Source: Oscillospiraceae bacterium (lineage in GTDB: Bacteria; Bacillota; Clostridia; UMGS1810). Taken from it: DNA of 49,375 bases. Shown piece after piece: positions 42,351 to 49,375 of the stretch (its first letter is position 1; each line of letters opens with the position of its first letter). The DNA lies in contig JAJXRJ010000014.1 of the NCBI GenBank assembly GCA_021629085.1, positions 1-49,375 on the forward strand, in the 5' to 3' direction. A program made the translations under genes and the position numbers. Below the pieces are notes generated by a model, which saw only the letters and a program-made list of their open reading frames with translations, did not search any database and had not been told where the DNA came from.

Positions 42351-43643
42351 TTAAACGATTTCCTGGCGAAGCACTACTTTTCCGCCCACGATGGTATATT
42401 CTACTGTAGATTTTAAGCGCCATCCGTCAAACGGGGTGTTTTTTCCCTTGGACGCAAATTGAGACGCATCCACCACCCATTCCTTATTCGGGTCAAAAAT
42501 CATGATGTCCGCCCGTGCTGAAACGCTGAGCGTCCCCTTACTGAGCCCCAAAATATCCGCTGGATTACAGGTCATTTTCTCCACCAGTTCGCGGATGGAG
42601 AGATGCCCTTTTTCCACAAGCTGCGTCATACCTAACGAAAACGCGGTTTCAAAGCCCACAATGCCGTTTGGCGCAAGCTGGAATTCCCTGTTTTTTTCGT
42701 CAAACGAATGGGGCGCATGGTCGGTGGCAATCGCGTCAATGGTCCCATCTTTTAAACCGTCAATCACCGCCTGTACATCGTCTTGCGTCCGGAGCGGCGG
42801 GTTCATTTTGGCATTGGTGTTAAACCCGTCAATGGCCGCTTCTGTCAGCGAAAAATAGTGCGGGCAGGTTTCACATGTCACCTTTGCGCCGTGTTTTTTT
42901 GCCTGGCGCACAATTTCAACCGCACCGCGGGTACTCACATGCGCAATGTGCACCGGCACATCATAAGTGGACGCCAAAATCGCCTCCCGTGCCACCATCA
43001 GCTCTTCACATGCCCGTGAAATGCCGCCAAGGCCCAGATATGCCGACATATATCCCTCATTTGCCGAGCCGTTCCCCAAAAGCGACATCTCCTCACAGTG
43101 GGATATAACCGGCAAATCAAACATGGCTGCATAGCGCAGGGCATTCCGCATTGTCGCGGCGCTCTCCACCGGTTTTCCATCGTCTGAAACCGCAACCGCG
43201 CCTGCAAATTTGAGTTCCCCCATTTCAGAGAGCTCTTCGCCTTTTAAGCCCTTTGTAATGGCGCCAATGGGGTAAACATCCACCATCCCTACGCTCTTGG
43301 CACGGTTTTTGATATATTCCACCATCGCCGCATTGTCCACAACCGGATTGGTGTTTGGCATGCAGGCAATGGAAGTAAAGCCGCCTTTTGCCGCACTTTT
43401 TGTTCCGGTTTCAATGTCCTCTTTATATTCATACCCTGGCTCGCGCAAATGGCAGTGCATGTCCACCAGCCCCGGCGTTACCACCAGCCCAGACGCGTCA
43501 ATAATTTCAAGATCCGCACCTTCCGCCTCTTGTATGTGCTTGTCCACCTGTGAAATTAAGCCGTTTTCAATGTAAATATCCAACTGCTGGTCAATGTTGT
43601 TTTTGGGGTCAATCACCCGGCCATTTTTAATCATTGTTCTCAC
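42351..43643 (-). CDS. pyrC: Dihydroorotase
   Basis: Cyclises carbamoyl aspartate. About 430 residues, class I. Metal-binding VDMHCHLREPGYEYKEDI, the carbamylated-lysine/substrate region KAAKGGFTSIACMPNTNP, the metal His in VISHCEE and IAHVSTRG, and the catalytic Asp in AIATDHAPHS. GTG 43643 lies 7 bases after GGGGG and is the better start; ATG 43634 and TTG 43649 are alternatives. It overlaps the pyrB end by 17 bp. Confidence 0.95.
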   Translation of the reverse strand: MRTMIKNGRVIDPKNNIDQQLDIYIENGLISQVDKHIQEAEGADLEIIDASGLVVTPGLVDMHCHLREPGYEYKEDIETGTKSAAKGGFTSIACMPNTNPVVDNAAMVEYIKNRAKSVGMVDVYPIGAITKGLKGEELSEMGELKFAGAVAVSDDGKPVESAATMRNALRYAAMFDLPVISHCEEMSLLGNGSANEGYMSAYLGLGGISRACEELMVAREAILASTYDVPVHIAHVSTRGAVEIVRQAKKHGAKVTCETCPHYFSLTEAAIDGFNTNAKMNPPLRTQDDVQAVIDGLKDGTIDAIATDHAPHSFDEKNREFQLAPNGIVGFETAFSLGMTQLVEKGHLSIRELVEKMTCNPADILGLSKGTLSVSARADIMIFDPNKEWVVDASQFASKGKNTPFDGWRLKSTVEYTIVGGKVVLRQEIV

Positions 43644-44568
43644 TTGCAATCCCCCTTTTTAAAATCATGTTGAGCACTGCCATACGGACTGCAACACCGT
43701 TTGTCACCTGCTCATTGATGACAGACGCGGGAGAATCCACTGTGGAACCTGCATATTCCACGCCCCGGTTCACTGGGCCGGGATGCATGATGAGCGCGTC
43801 TTTTTTGGCAAGCATCATGCGGCGGTTGTCAATCCCAAAAAATCGGGAATACTCCCGGATGGAGGGAAACAGCCCCTCCTGCTGGCGTTCCGATTGAATC
43901 CGCAGCCCCATCACCACATCTGCATCTAAAATGGCCTCGTGCGTGCTGGTATAGGTGACCGCGCCGAGCCTGTCAAATTCCGGCGGAAGCAGCGTAGCAG
44001 GCGCGCCCACTGACACCTTCGCCCCCATCTTGTTTAACAGATAAATATTGCTCCGGGCCACGCGGCTGTGCGCCACATCCCCCACAATCGCCACCTTTAA
44101 ACCCGCAAGCTCCCCTTTTTTCTCTTTGATGGTAAACGCGTCCAAAAGTGCCTGCGTGGGATGCTCGTCCATCCCATCTCCCCCATTGATCACAGCGGCA
44201 CGCACATGTTTTGCAATAAAGTGCGGAGTGCCAGACATTGGATGCCGGATGACAATCACGTCGGCCTGCATGGCGTCAATGGTTCTTGCTGTATCCAACA
44301 GCGATTCGCCTTTTAAAAGGCTGCTTCCCCCTGCCGAAACATTGGAGACATTGGCCCCCAGATACTTGCCTGCAAGCTCAAAGGAAAGCCGTGTGCGTGT
44401 ACTGTTTTCACAAAAGAGGGTTACCATGGATTTCCCGGTTAGATGCGGCATTTTTTTCGTGCCGCTCAAAAGCGCATATTTCATGGCCGCCGCATTGGTG
44501 AGGATTTGGCTGATGCACCCGGCGGAAAGCTGCTTAATGCCAAGCAGGTCTTTGTTGCTGTCAATCAC
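43627..44568 (-). CDS. pyrB: Aspartate carbamoyltransferase, catalytic subunit
   Basis: Committed step of UMP synthesis. 313 residues. The carbamoyl-phosphate site is FCENSTRTRLSFE, and the following SAGGSSLLKGESLLDT, RHPMSGTPHF and DEHPTQALLD blocks are all present. The C-terminal MHPGPVNRGVE is intact. No regulatory subunit gene (pyrI) is adjacent, as in Bacillus-type ATCase. Starts GTG 44568 overlapping the pyrR stop by 4 bp (GTGA). Confidence 0.96.
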   Translation of the reverse strand: MIDSNKDLLGIKQLSAGCISQILTNAAAMKYALLSGTKKMPHLTGKSMVTLFCENSTRTRLSFELAGKYLGANVSNVSAGGSSLLKGESLLDTARTIDAMQADVIVIRHPMSGTPHFIAKHVRAAVINGGDGMDEHPTQALLDAFTIKEKKGELAGLKVAIVGDVAHSRVARSNIYLLNKMGAKVSVGAPATLLPPEFDRLGAVTYTSTHEAILDADVVMGLRIQSERQQEGLFPSIREYSRFFGIDNRRMMLAKKDALIMHPGPVNRGVEYAGSTVDSPASVINEQVTNGVAVRMAVLNMILKRGIASENND

Positions 44569-45113
44569 AAAAATTCCCCCAATCGTTCGTTTTTATCTGC
44601 AATGGTGACAAGGTCTTTTCCATCTGTCTCCATAAAGTGTACATTGACCACTTGTGAGGCGGCGGTGGGAATGTTTTTCCCCACAAAATCAGGCCGGATG
44701 GGAAGCTCGCGGTAGCCGCGGTCAATGAGTGCCGCAAGAGAAATCATCTTCGGCCGGCCGGCAGAGATCACCGCGTCCATGGCTGCACGTGCAGTCCGGC
44801 CAGTATTGATGACATCATCCGCCAAAATGACATGCTGCTCCTGTACACACATGGGCAGCGTTAAAACACATGGCCTATCTTTTGTGCGGTCATCCCGAAA
44901 AGCCGCTGTGTCCAACGCAAAAAACGGGACACTGACACCTTCCATTTCACTGAGCTTGTCCGCAATCCGTTTTCCCAGCACTGCCCCGCGGGTTTTAATG
45001 CCTGCAACGATTAAACCGCCGCTTCCTTTGTTTTTTTCTAAAATTTCATGCGTGATGCGCGCAATAGACCGGCGCATGGTCTCCGCATCCATCACAACCG
45101 CCTGTTTTTTCAA
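44565..45113 (-). CDS. pyrR: Bifunctional pyr operon regulator / uracil phosphoribosyltransferase
   Basis: 182 residues from TTG 45113 after GGAGGGG; an in-frame start at 45146 has no comparable ribosome-binding site. Family motifs RSIARITHEILEKNKG, GIKTRGAVLGKRIA and the PRPP motif VILADDVINTGRTARA. In Bacillus PyrR binds UMP and the pyr leader RNA to cause termination. First gene of the pyr operon, behind an attenuator-like leader (45114-45253). Confidence 0.95.
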   Translation of the reverse strand: MKKQAVVMDAETMRRSIARITHEILEKNKGSGGLIVAGIKTRGAVLGKRIADKLSEMEGVSVPFFALDTAAFRDDRTKDRPCVLTLPMCVQEQHVILADDVINTGRTARAAMDAVISAGRPKMISLAALIDRGYRELPIRPDFVGKNIPTAASQVVNVHFMETDGKDLVTIADKNERLGEFL

Positions 45114-45253
45114 GCAATGCCCCTCCTTACTTAGGCGCTTGCACAAAAAAATTGACCCTTTTCCAATAAAGAGTCAATTTATGTATCCAATCAAAATGTG
45201 ATATACAGTGCAAATCAACGCCTTATTAGCATCACGGTACTAATTTAAAGGTT
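45114..45253 (-). promoter_or_regulatory. pyr operon leader with attenuator
   Basis: About 140-base leader. It holds a terminator (see 45145-45180). It also holds a long-range pairing in which TTGCAC and AGGCG (plus 45139-45144, 45133-45137) match GTGCAA and CGCCT (45208-45213, 45219-45223), enclosing the terminator. The classical PyrR-binding loop (ARUCCNGNGAGGYU-like) was not recognised, so how the leader senses pyrimidines is unclear. Confidence 0.6.
45145..45180 (-). terminator. Attenuator terminator upstream of pyrR
   Basis: 10-bp stem including one G-U pair (plus-strand AAATTGACCC 45149-45158 with GAGTCAATTT 45171-45180), 12-base loop, then a run of U on the minus strand (45151-45145). 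It lies about 30 bases before the pyrR start. Confidence 0.8.
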
Positions 45254-45259
45254 TTTAAC

Positions 45260-45288
45260 ATTATATCATACAAATTTTGGATTGTCCA
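45260..45288 (-). promoter_or_regulatory. Promoter of the pyr operon
   Basis: TGGACA (45288-45283), a 17-bp spacer and TATAAT (45265-45260). The -35 lies inside the 3' end of the FAD oxidoreductase gene. Confidence 0.7.
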
Positions 45289-46537
45289 GATGTTTGTCAT
45301 AGCGTTTTTGATTTTTTTTGATTTCTTCTACTGACACCAGCCGCAAGTCTTTGTTTTGCCGGACTGCCTCTGCCGCCGCATAACCCGCAGCTTCGCCCAT
45401 AGCGCTGCAGCTGCCGGTAACCCGGTAAGAAGCCATTGCCTCATGTGTACCGGAAATGCAACGGCCCGCCACCAAAAGGTTTTTGATATGTTTGGGAATC
45501 AAACAGCGGTAAGGCACTTGATAGGGCTTTGTAAGATGTGTGCAGTTCTGCCCTCTGGAGTCTGGCTCATGCACATCCATATTAAACAGTGCGTCAAACA
45601 GGCCGTCCTCAAATTGCTTTCCCGCAATGAGGTCCTCTGCCGTAAGGGTATATTCCCCCACAATCCGGCGGCTCTCACGCACCCCCATTAGCGGTGCGGT
45701 TTGCAAAAGCTCAATGTCTTTAAATTCCGGAATATTGGCCTTCATAAATTCCACAGCCATAATTGCCTGCCGTCTGCCCTCTGAAAGTGCGTCGCTCAGC
45801 GCTTTTGCACTTAAAACGTCTGCACCGCGCACATGGGTGAGCTGCACCGCGGCCGTGTTGGAATTTGGAATCTGAATAATATAAGGGCGTTCATACGGGC
45901 AGTCATAGTGCGCACCCGTTTTTGCCATAGCATCCAAAAACAGGTTATAAAGCTGGTTGCAGTCGTTTTGTTTATAGTGGACATTCCCAATGGTAAACAT
46001 GAGCGTAATGGCCTGCACCGCACCGTCGCCCGCTCTACCCACCAGGCATTCGGCCCCCGCGCTCTCTGCAATATCCGCGTCGCCGGTACAGTCAATAACC
46101 ACTTCAGAAAAATATGCCCGTCTGCCGTCTTTGTTTTCGGTCACAACGCCGCGCACCGTGCCCTCCTCTGCGATTGCACGTGCAACAAATGTGTTGAGCA
46201 AAACATCCACACCGGCGTCTTTTACCATATCATCCAAAAGGCACTTCATATATTCATACTGGAAGCAGCTGTTTCCAAAGCCACCAAACTGGCTTTTTTC
46301 CGCTAATGTATCCACAATCTCCCGGATAATCCCCTGTTTACGCCGAAAGTCAAACAGCGGATTGACAAGCCCAGACGTCCACATGCCGCCCAAACAGCCG
46401 CACTGGTCTAACAGCAGCGTTTTCATGCCCGCACGGCCAGCCGCAATTGCTGCAGTCACACCTGCAGGGCCTGCCCCTGCCACAATTACATCATACTCGC
46501 CGGCTACCGGCGTGTTTAACTGCTCTTTATACATCAT
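45266..46537 (-). CDS. FAD-dependent oxidoreductase (FAD_oxidored family)
   Basis: 423 residues from ATG 46537 (ATGATG, either could be used), 9 bases after GGAGG. The N-terminal dinucleotide fold is VIVAGAGPAGVTAAIAAGRAG, followed by LLLDQCGCLGGMWTSGLVNP. The GDADIAESAGAEC and LVAGRCISGTHEAMASYRVT blocks are typical of the FAD_oxidored (PF12831) family, whose substrates are mostly unknown. No signal peptide or extra Fe-S motif is seen. The gene overlaps the end of the AI-2E-type gene by 11 bp, so the two are expressed together. Specific function not assigned. Confidence 0.85.
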   Translation of the reverse strand: MMYKEQLNTPVAGEYDVIVAGAGPAGVTAAIAAGRAGMKTLLLDQCGCLGGMWTSGLVNPLFDFRRKQGIIREIVDTLAEKSQFGGFGNSCFQYEYMKCLLDDMVKDAGVDVLLNTFVARAIAEEGTVRGVVTENKDGRRAYFSEVVIDCTGDADIAESAGAECLVGRAGDGAVQAITLMFTIGNVHYKQNDCNQLYNLFLDAMAKTGAHYDCPYERPYIIQIPNSNTAAVQLTHVRGADVLSAKALSDALSEGRRQAIMAVEFMKANIPEFKDIELLQTAPLMGVRESRRIVGEYTLTAEDLIAGKQFEDGLFDALFNMDVHEPDSRGQNCTHLTKPYQVPYRCLIPKHIKNLLVAGRCISGTHEAMASYRVTGSCSAMGEAAGYAAAEAVRQNKDLRLVSVEEIKKNQKRYDKHLDNPKFV

Positions 46538-47654
46538 TTGAACAAGCCTCCGTTTTTTCATGTTTTTTCCATTGGATATAGTCGTCCAACATGGAATTGA
46601 ACAGTGCCATAAATGGAATCGCCAATAAAATCCCTAAAATTCCAAACAGCCCGCCACCCACCAAAACACCGAAAATGACCCAGAAGGGCTGAATGGAAAA
46701 CGAACTGTTGACCAGCCTTGGCTGGATGATATTCGCGTCAACCTGCTGCAAAATAATCAGCAGCACTGCAACCCAGATGCCCTTGGTAAGATCTGCAGTG
46801 AAAATGGTGATCAATGTTGTGATGACGCACGCGGTAATTGCGCCAAAATAGGGAACTAAATTGAACACACCCAGCATGAGCGCAAAAAGATGATAATATT
46901 TTACCCGTAAGGATGCCAAAATGATAAACGACAGCACAAATATGATGAGTGCATCGATAATTTGACAGTACACATATTTGTAAATAAACGCACCTGAGCG
47001 CTTTACATACTTGGAAACGACATTGCGCGTTTTTTCCTTTACAAATACATTTGTAATCCTTAAAACGCCATCTTTTAGCTGCTTGCGGTCTAAAAGCACA
47101 TAGACCGAAATGATAATTGCCATAAAGAAATTGAAAAACGCAGTGGAAAAGCCGGCAACGCCTGCCGCATATTTGTCCAGATTCATGCCGTCAATATATT
47201 GCCAAATGGCCTCTGGTGTAAGACCGCTTAAAAACTTATCCACATTGATTTCAATCAGCCCGGTTGCATTGATGTAATCCATCAGCTCTTTTAATAAATT
47301 TGGCACCTGCGCAACAAAGTCCATAATGCTTTTTGTAAGTGCAGGCAAAAGCAGATAGAAAATGACTGCAATGATGACAATAAACATAAAAAACACCAAA
47401 AGCACAGCCAAACCGCGCCGACGCCGGCGCAAAAACGGCTGTTTCCTCTGCATCAGCCACGTTTCGATTTTTACACAGGGCGGATAAAACAGCAGTGCAA
47501 TCGCAAAGCCGATAAAAAAAGGCGTCAGTGTAGAGAAGAGGGTTTTGAAAAATTGCAGTATGACGCTGAAGTTGTCAAATGTTTTATAAACAGCAATTAG
47601 AAGCACGCCGAGCACAAAAACACTTATATAGTTTTTTAAGTATTTGAATTTCAT
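46527..47654 (-). CDS. AI-2E family transporter
   Basis: 375 residues from ATG 47654 with GGAGG 6 bases upstream. About eight membrane segments in the family pattern: two at the N-terminus, a soluble middle domain around residues 110-165, then five or six, ending with PFWVIFGVLVGGGLFGILGI and LAIPFMALF. The family was named from E. coli TqsA (autoinducer-2 export), but most members have no known substrate, and some act as Na+/H+ or other ion transporters. It should not be taken as evidence for AI-2 signalling. Confidence 0.88.
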   Translation of the reverse strand: MKFKYLKNYISVFVLGVLLIAVYKTFDNFSVILQFFKTLFSTLTPFFIGFAIALLFYPPCVKIETWLMQRKQPFLRRRRRGLAVLLVFFMFIVIIAVIFYLLLPALTKSIMDFVAQVPNLLKELMDYINATGLIEINVDKFLSGLTPEAIWQYIDGMNLDKYAAGVAGFSTAFFNFFMAIIISVYVLLDRKQLKDGVLRITNVFVKEKTRNVVSKYVKRSGAFIYKYVYCQIIDALIIFVLSFIILASLRVKYYHLFALMLGVFNLVPYFGAITACVITTLITIFTADLTKGIWVAVLLIILQQVDANIIQPRLVNSSFSIQPFWVIFGVLVGGGLFGILGILLAIPFMALFNSMLDDYIQWKKHEKTEACSNDV

Positions 47655-47704
47655 GCCCAGCCTCCTCTCTTTGTCCAACATACACTATCATTATACTTTA
47701 GACA

Positions 47705-47733
47705 AATATACCACTTTTAAGAAATTGTGTCAA
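47705..47733 (-). promoter_or_regulatory. Promoter of the AI-2E / FAD oxidoreductase operon
   Basis: TTGACA (47733-47728), a 17-bp spacer and TATATT (47710-47705), about 50 bp upstream of the AI-2E-type gene. Confidence 0.78.
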
Positions 47734-47798
47734 CCAAAACCAGCAGAAATTTATGTAAAATTTCCTTATTGTAAGCCGCTCGCTCCGCTTTTTTGATT

Positions 47799-47842
47799 AA
47801 ACTGTACAACCGTCCTAACATTTTAAAATGTTTAAACAGTTT
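47799..47842. repeat. Nested inverted repeat
   Basis: A perfect 14-bp palindrome ACATTTTAAAATGT (47818-47831) lies inside a second inverted pair AAACTGT (47799-47805) / ACAGTTT (47836-47842). It lies between the two divergent promoters (47705-47733 and 47878-47906). It could be an operator; A+T-richness makes chance repeats more likely. Confidence 0.4.
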
Positions 47843-47877
47843 TTATTTCTTTTTTTGTTTTTTCGCAAAAAAATCAC

Positions 47878-47906
47878 TTGACAAACGCCAAAATATGGTG
47901 TATACT
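47878..47906 (+). promoter_or_regulatory. Promoter of the riboswitch-SLH transcript
   Basis: TTGACA (47878-47883), a 17-bp spacer and TATACT (47901-47906), about 35 bp before the riboswitch core. Confidence 0.85.
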
Positions 47907-47931
47907 AACGTTACAAATAAAAAAGCTGTAA

Positions 47932-48016
47932 ATTTAATATTGATTCAATAGGCAAACCTGCCGCAAGGCAGCGACGCAAAGCTATAGGGTCTTTCTAAGA
48001 CAGCCAGCTGCAATGA
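47932..48016 (+). ncRNA. Cyclic di-GMP-I (GEMM-I) riboswitch
   Basis: The conserved core is present in order: AGGCAAACC (47950-47958), a P2 hairpin closed by a GCAA tetraloop (47963-47966), GACGCAAAGC (47973-47982), then P3 with GGGTCTT...AAGAC and CAGCC (48001-48005). These are the signature elements of the class I c-di-GMP aptamer, including the tetraloop and the receptor side. A terminator directly follows and shares bases with the aptamer 3' end, so it controls the downstream SLH gene. Confidence 0.92.
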
Positions 48017-48036
48017 TTTTTCATTGCAGCTTTTTT
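48007..48036 (+). terminator. Riboswitch expression platform terminator
   Basis: 10-bp perfect stem (GCTGCAATGA 48007-48016, TCATTGCAGC 48021-48030), TTTT loop, then TTTTTT. The 5' half could instead pair with the 5' side of the aptamer (ATTG near 47940), in which case ligand binding would prevent termination (an ON switch). The direction is inferred, not proven. Confidence 0.88.
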
Positions 48037-48066
48037 ATTTCAAATTTTTCTAAGGAGGTTATCCAT

Positions 48067-49293
48067 ATGTTCAACAAATTCTCAAAAATGGCAGGTACAA
48101 TTGTAGCATTGGTTGCTCTTCTTGTTGTTTCATTGGTTCCTGTATCGGCAAAGGAAGATGAATCCAAAACGTATACAACCATTGTCCCCACTTCCTTTGA
48201 AGTGGCGCTGGAAGATAACAACGCCAACTGGCATGACGCAAGCGACGAGGCGGAGGTGCGCTTTAAAAACCACAGAGGCCAGGTACGGTGGGAATTTGAA
48301 GTAGAGCGCGACGGCGATTATGCGTTTCCACTCACCTATTTAAAAGAAAACGGGAATGGGAAAAAAAGCGTCAACTTTATTGTTGAACTTTCAAAAGACG
48401 GTGAAATCCTTTCTTCCGAACGCGTTTCCTTAGTAGATTATTCAACGTATACAGAAGCAATCATTTTAAAAGACTATCTGGAAGCTGGGAAGTTTACGCT
48501 GACGCTTAGTTCGGAAGATAACACCACCAACCGTGTTGTAATCCAAAGCGGCGTTTTGGCGGATAAAGAGGATGAAACTGACGAAGTGCCTGACGACGAT
48601 AAAGACAATCCCGGACAATCAGACAAAAAAGAAATCCATGACTTCGATTTTGCTTTCATTTACGGGTATGACGACACCTATTTTGCACCGGACAATAACG
48701 TAACCCGCGAAGAAGCCTCTTCCGTTTTATACCGTATTTTGAAGCAAAGCGACCAGCTGGATCCTTTCCATAAATCCCAAAAGTCGGGGTTTCCGGATGT
48801 GGAAGATGGCAAATGGTCGTTAAATGCTCTGACCTATATGCAGACGGTTGGCGCGCTAGACGCACACTTTGTTGATGAAAACAACAATGTGCTGCCAACC
48901 CAGCCGCTTACCCGCGGTGAGGTTGCGCATATCATTTCTGTATCCATGGGTTTTTCCAGTGATGGAAACTATGATGCGCCCGATATTACCGATTCCATTT
49001 TTGCAGATGAAATTGATGCTCTGTATGACGAAGGAATTCTTCGCGGGAAGGATGGAAGCGGGAATTATTATCCCGAGGACAATTTAACCCGTGCGGAATT
49101 TACCAGAATGATTAATGTGATGTTAGATCGAAACACTGAAAACTATAACATTTCTGATATTGAATGTCCGTTTACAGATTTGGACAAAACCGAATGGTAT
49201 TACCCGGAAATTTTACTGGGTTCCAACGCATTTACTGACGGCCAGGTCGACTATGAAAAGCGGATAGATCGCAATACGCTGGATATGGAATAA
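48067..49293 (+). CDS. Secreted SLH-domain protein with beta-sandwich N-terminal domain
   Basis: 408 residues from ATG 48067 with TAAGGAGGT upstream. A signal peptide with probable cleavage after Ala28 (LVPVSA). Residues about 30-165 form a beta-rich domain (VRWEFEVERDGDYAFPLTY, LEAGKFTLTLSS) resembling CBM6/35-like carbohydrate-binding modules. A Asp/Glu-rich linker follows. Then come three SLH-type repeats, the clearest being FPDVEDGKWSLNALTYMQTVG and YDEGILRGKDGSGNYYPEDN with LTRAEFTRMINV, plus a final FTDLDKTEWYYPE. SLH repeats anchor proteins to pyruvylated secondary cell-wall polymers. Regulation by c-di-GMP fits a surface or adhesion role. Confidence 0.88.
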   Translation: MFNKFSKMAGTIVALVALLVVSLVPVSAKEDESKTYTTIVPTSFEVALEDNNANWHDASDEAEVRFKNHRGQVRWEFEVERDGDYAFPLTYLKENGNGKKSVNFIVELSKDGEILSSERVSLVDYSTYTEAIILKDYLEAGKFTLTLSSEDNTTNRVVIQSGVLADKEDETDEVPDDDKDNPGQSDKKEIHDFDFAFIYGYDDTYFAPDNNVTREEASSVLYRILKQSDQLDPFHKSQKSGFPDVEDGKWSLNALTYMQTVGALDAHFVDENNNVLPTQPLTRGEVAHIISVSMGFSSDGNYDAPDITDSIFADEIDALYDEGILRGKDGSGNYYPEDNLTRAEFTRMINVMLDRNTENYNISDIECPFTDLDKTEWYYPEILLGSNAFTDGQVDYEKRIDRNTLDME

Positions 49294-49304
49294 AAACATG
49301 CATA

Positions 49305-49322
49305 AAAAAAGAGCGGCTTTTT
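49305..49322 (+). terminator. Weak terminator after the SLH gene
   Basis: Stem AAAAAG / CTTTTT around AGCGG, with no long T-run beyond the stem. Poor as an intrinsic terminator; may act with the following hairpin. Confidence 0.3.
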
Positions 49323-49326
49323 GATA

Positions 49327-49375
49327 TGCACCCCAAAAGTTAGACACTTTTGGAGGTGCATATTTTTATGTGGAA
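49327..49375 (+). mobile_element. Probable left end of an IS3-family insertion sequence (truncated by window)
   Basis: TGCACCCCAAAAGTTAGACA (49327-49346), then CTTTTGGAGGTGCA and an ATG at 49368. The CCCCAAAAGTTAGACA wording and the following RBS plus ATG look like the terminal inverted repeat and orfA start of IS3/IS150-type elements. The two halves also form a hairpin. Only 49 bases are visible, so neither the transposase nor the right end can be checked. Confidence 0.5.

Noticed and set aside
46527..47654. AI-2E gene as evidence for quorum sensing
   Set aside because: The family name is historical; no luxS, lsr or other AI-2 genes are in the window.
1..49375. Defence islands, CRISPR arrays, prophage or integrative elements
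   Set aside because: No repeat-spacer arrays, cas, restriction-modification, toxin-antitoxin, integrase or phage genes were seen; the content is core chromosomal apart from the possible IS edge.

Overview
The window reads as a chromosomal segment of an endospore-forming Clostridia-type Firmicute. The evidence is gpr-spoIIP and a GerM-like lipoprotein, GGAGG ribosome-binding sites, frequent TTG and GTG starts, the rpsO / rimP-nusA-ylxR-ylxQ-infB translation cluster, a CD1247-like zinc-ribbon gene beside efp, and Firmicute-style RNA leaders. Species cannot be resolved from sequence alone. No tRNA, rRNA, CRISPR array, prophage or conjugative module was seen.

Layout. 1-4560 (minus strand): rpmI and infC behind an L20-type leader, then argH and a divergent EF-G paralogue. 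4884-10266 (plus): dprA, topA, trmFO, rnhA and a YkuS-like gene. 10319-12117 (plus): iscS-iscU for Fe-S assembly. 12116-16750 (plus): an OmpR-type two-component pair, a GerMN lipoprotein and metY. 16761-20246: a PHP phosphoesterase diverging from a DeoR regulator and an organophosphate-antiporter-like MFS gene, across a very regular 50-bp operator. 20232-22720 (minus): a methyltransferase and an Lsa-type ABC-F gene behind an attenuator leader. 22727-24986 (minus): gpr-spoIIP with a SigG-like promoter. 25023-35406 (minus): pnp, rpsO, ribF, truB, nrnA, rbfA, infB, ylxQ, ylxR, nusA, rimP. 35432-38261 (minus): nnrE, a CD1247-like gene, efp and an M24 peptidase. 38258-45288 (minus): an endonuclease-IV-like gene and the pyrimidine operon pyrR-B-C-F-K-D-E. 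45266-47733 (minus): an FAD oxidoreductase and an AI-2E-family membrane protein. 47878-49293 (plus): a cyclic-di-GMP-I riboswitch driving a secreted SLH-domain protein. The last ~50 bases look like the edge of an IS3-family element.

Most genes are conserved housekeeping functions. The pyr operon makes UMP from carbamoyl phosphate, but no carA/carB is present. The nusA-infB cluster covers transcription-translation coupling and ribosome maturation. gpr and spoIIP act in germination and engulfment.

No clear undescribed multi-gene system was found. The less ordinary content is regulatory: an AUC start codon on infC; an apparent -1 frame change at an A AAA AAG heptamer at the start of the histidine kinase; a leader peptide plus terminator before the ABC-F gene; a terminator-like hairpin that contains the ribosome-binding site of the YkuS-like gene; a five-by-10-bp operator shared by two divergent promoters; a long hairpin in the pnp leader; a pyr attenuator without an evident PyrR-binding loop; and the c-di-GMP switch.
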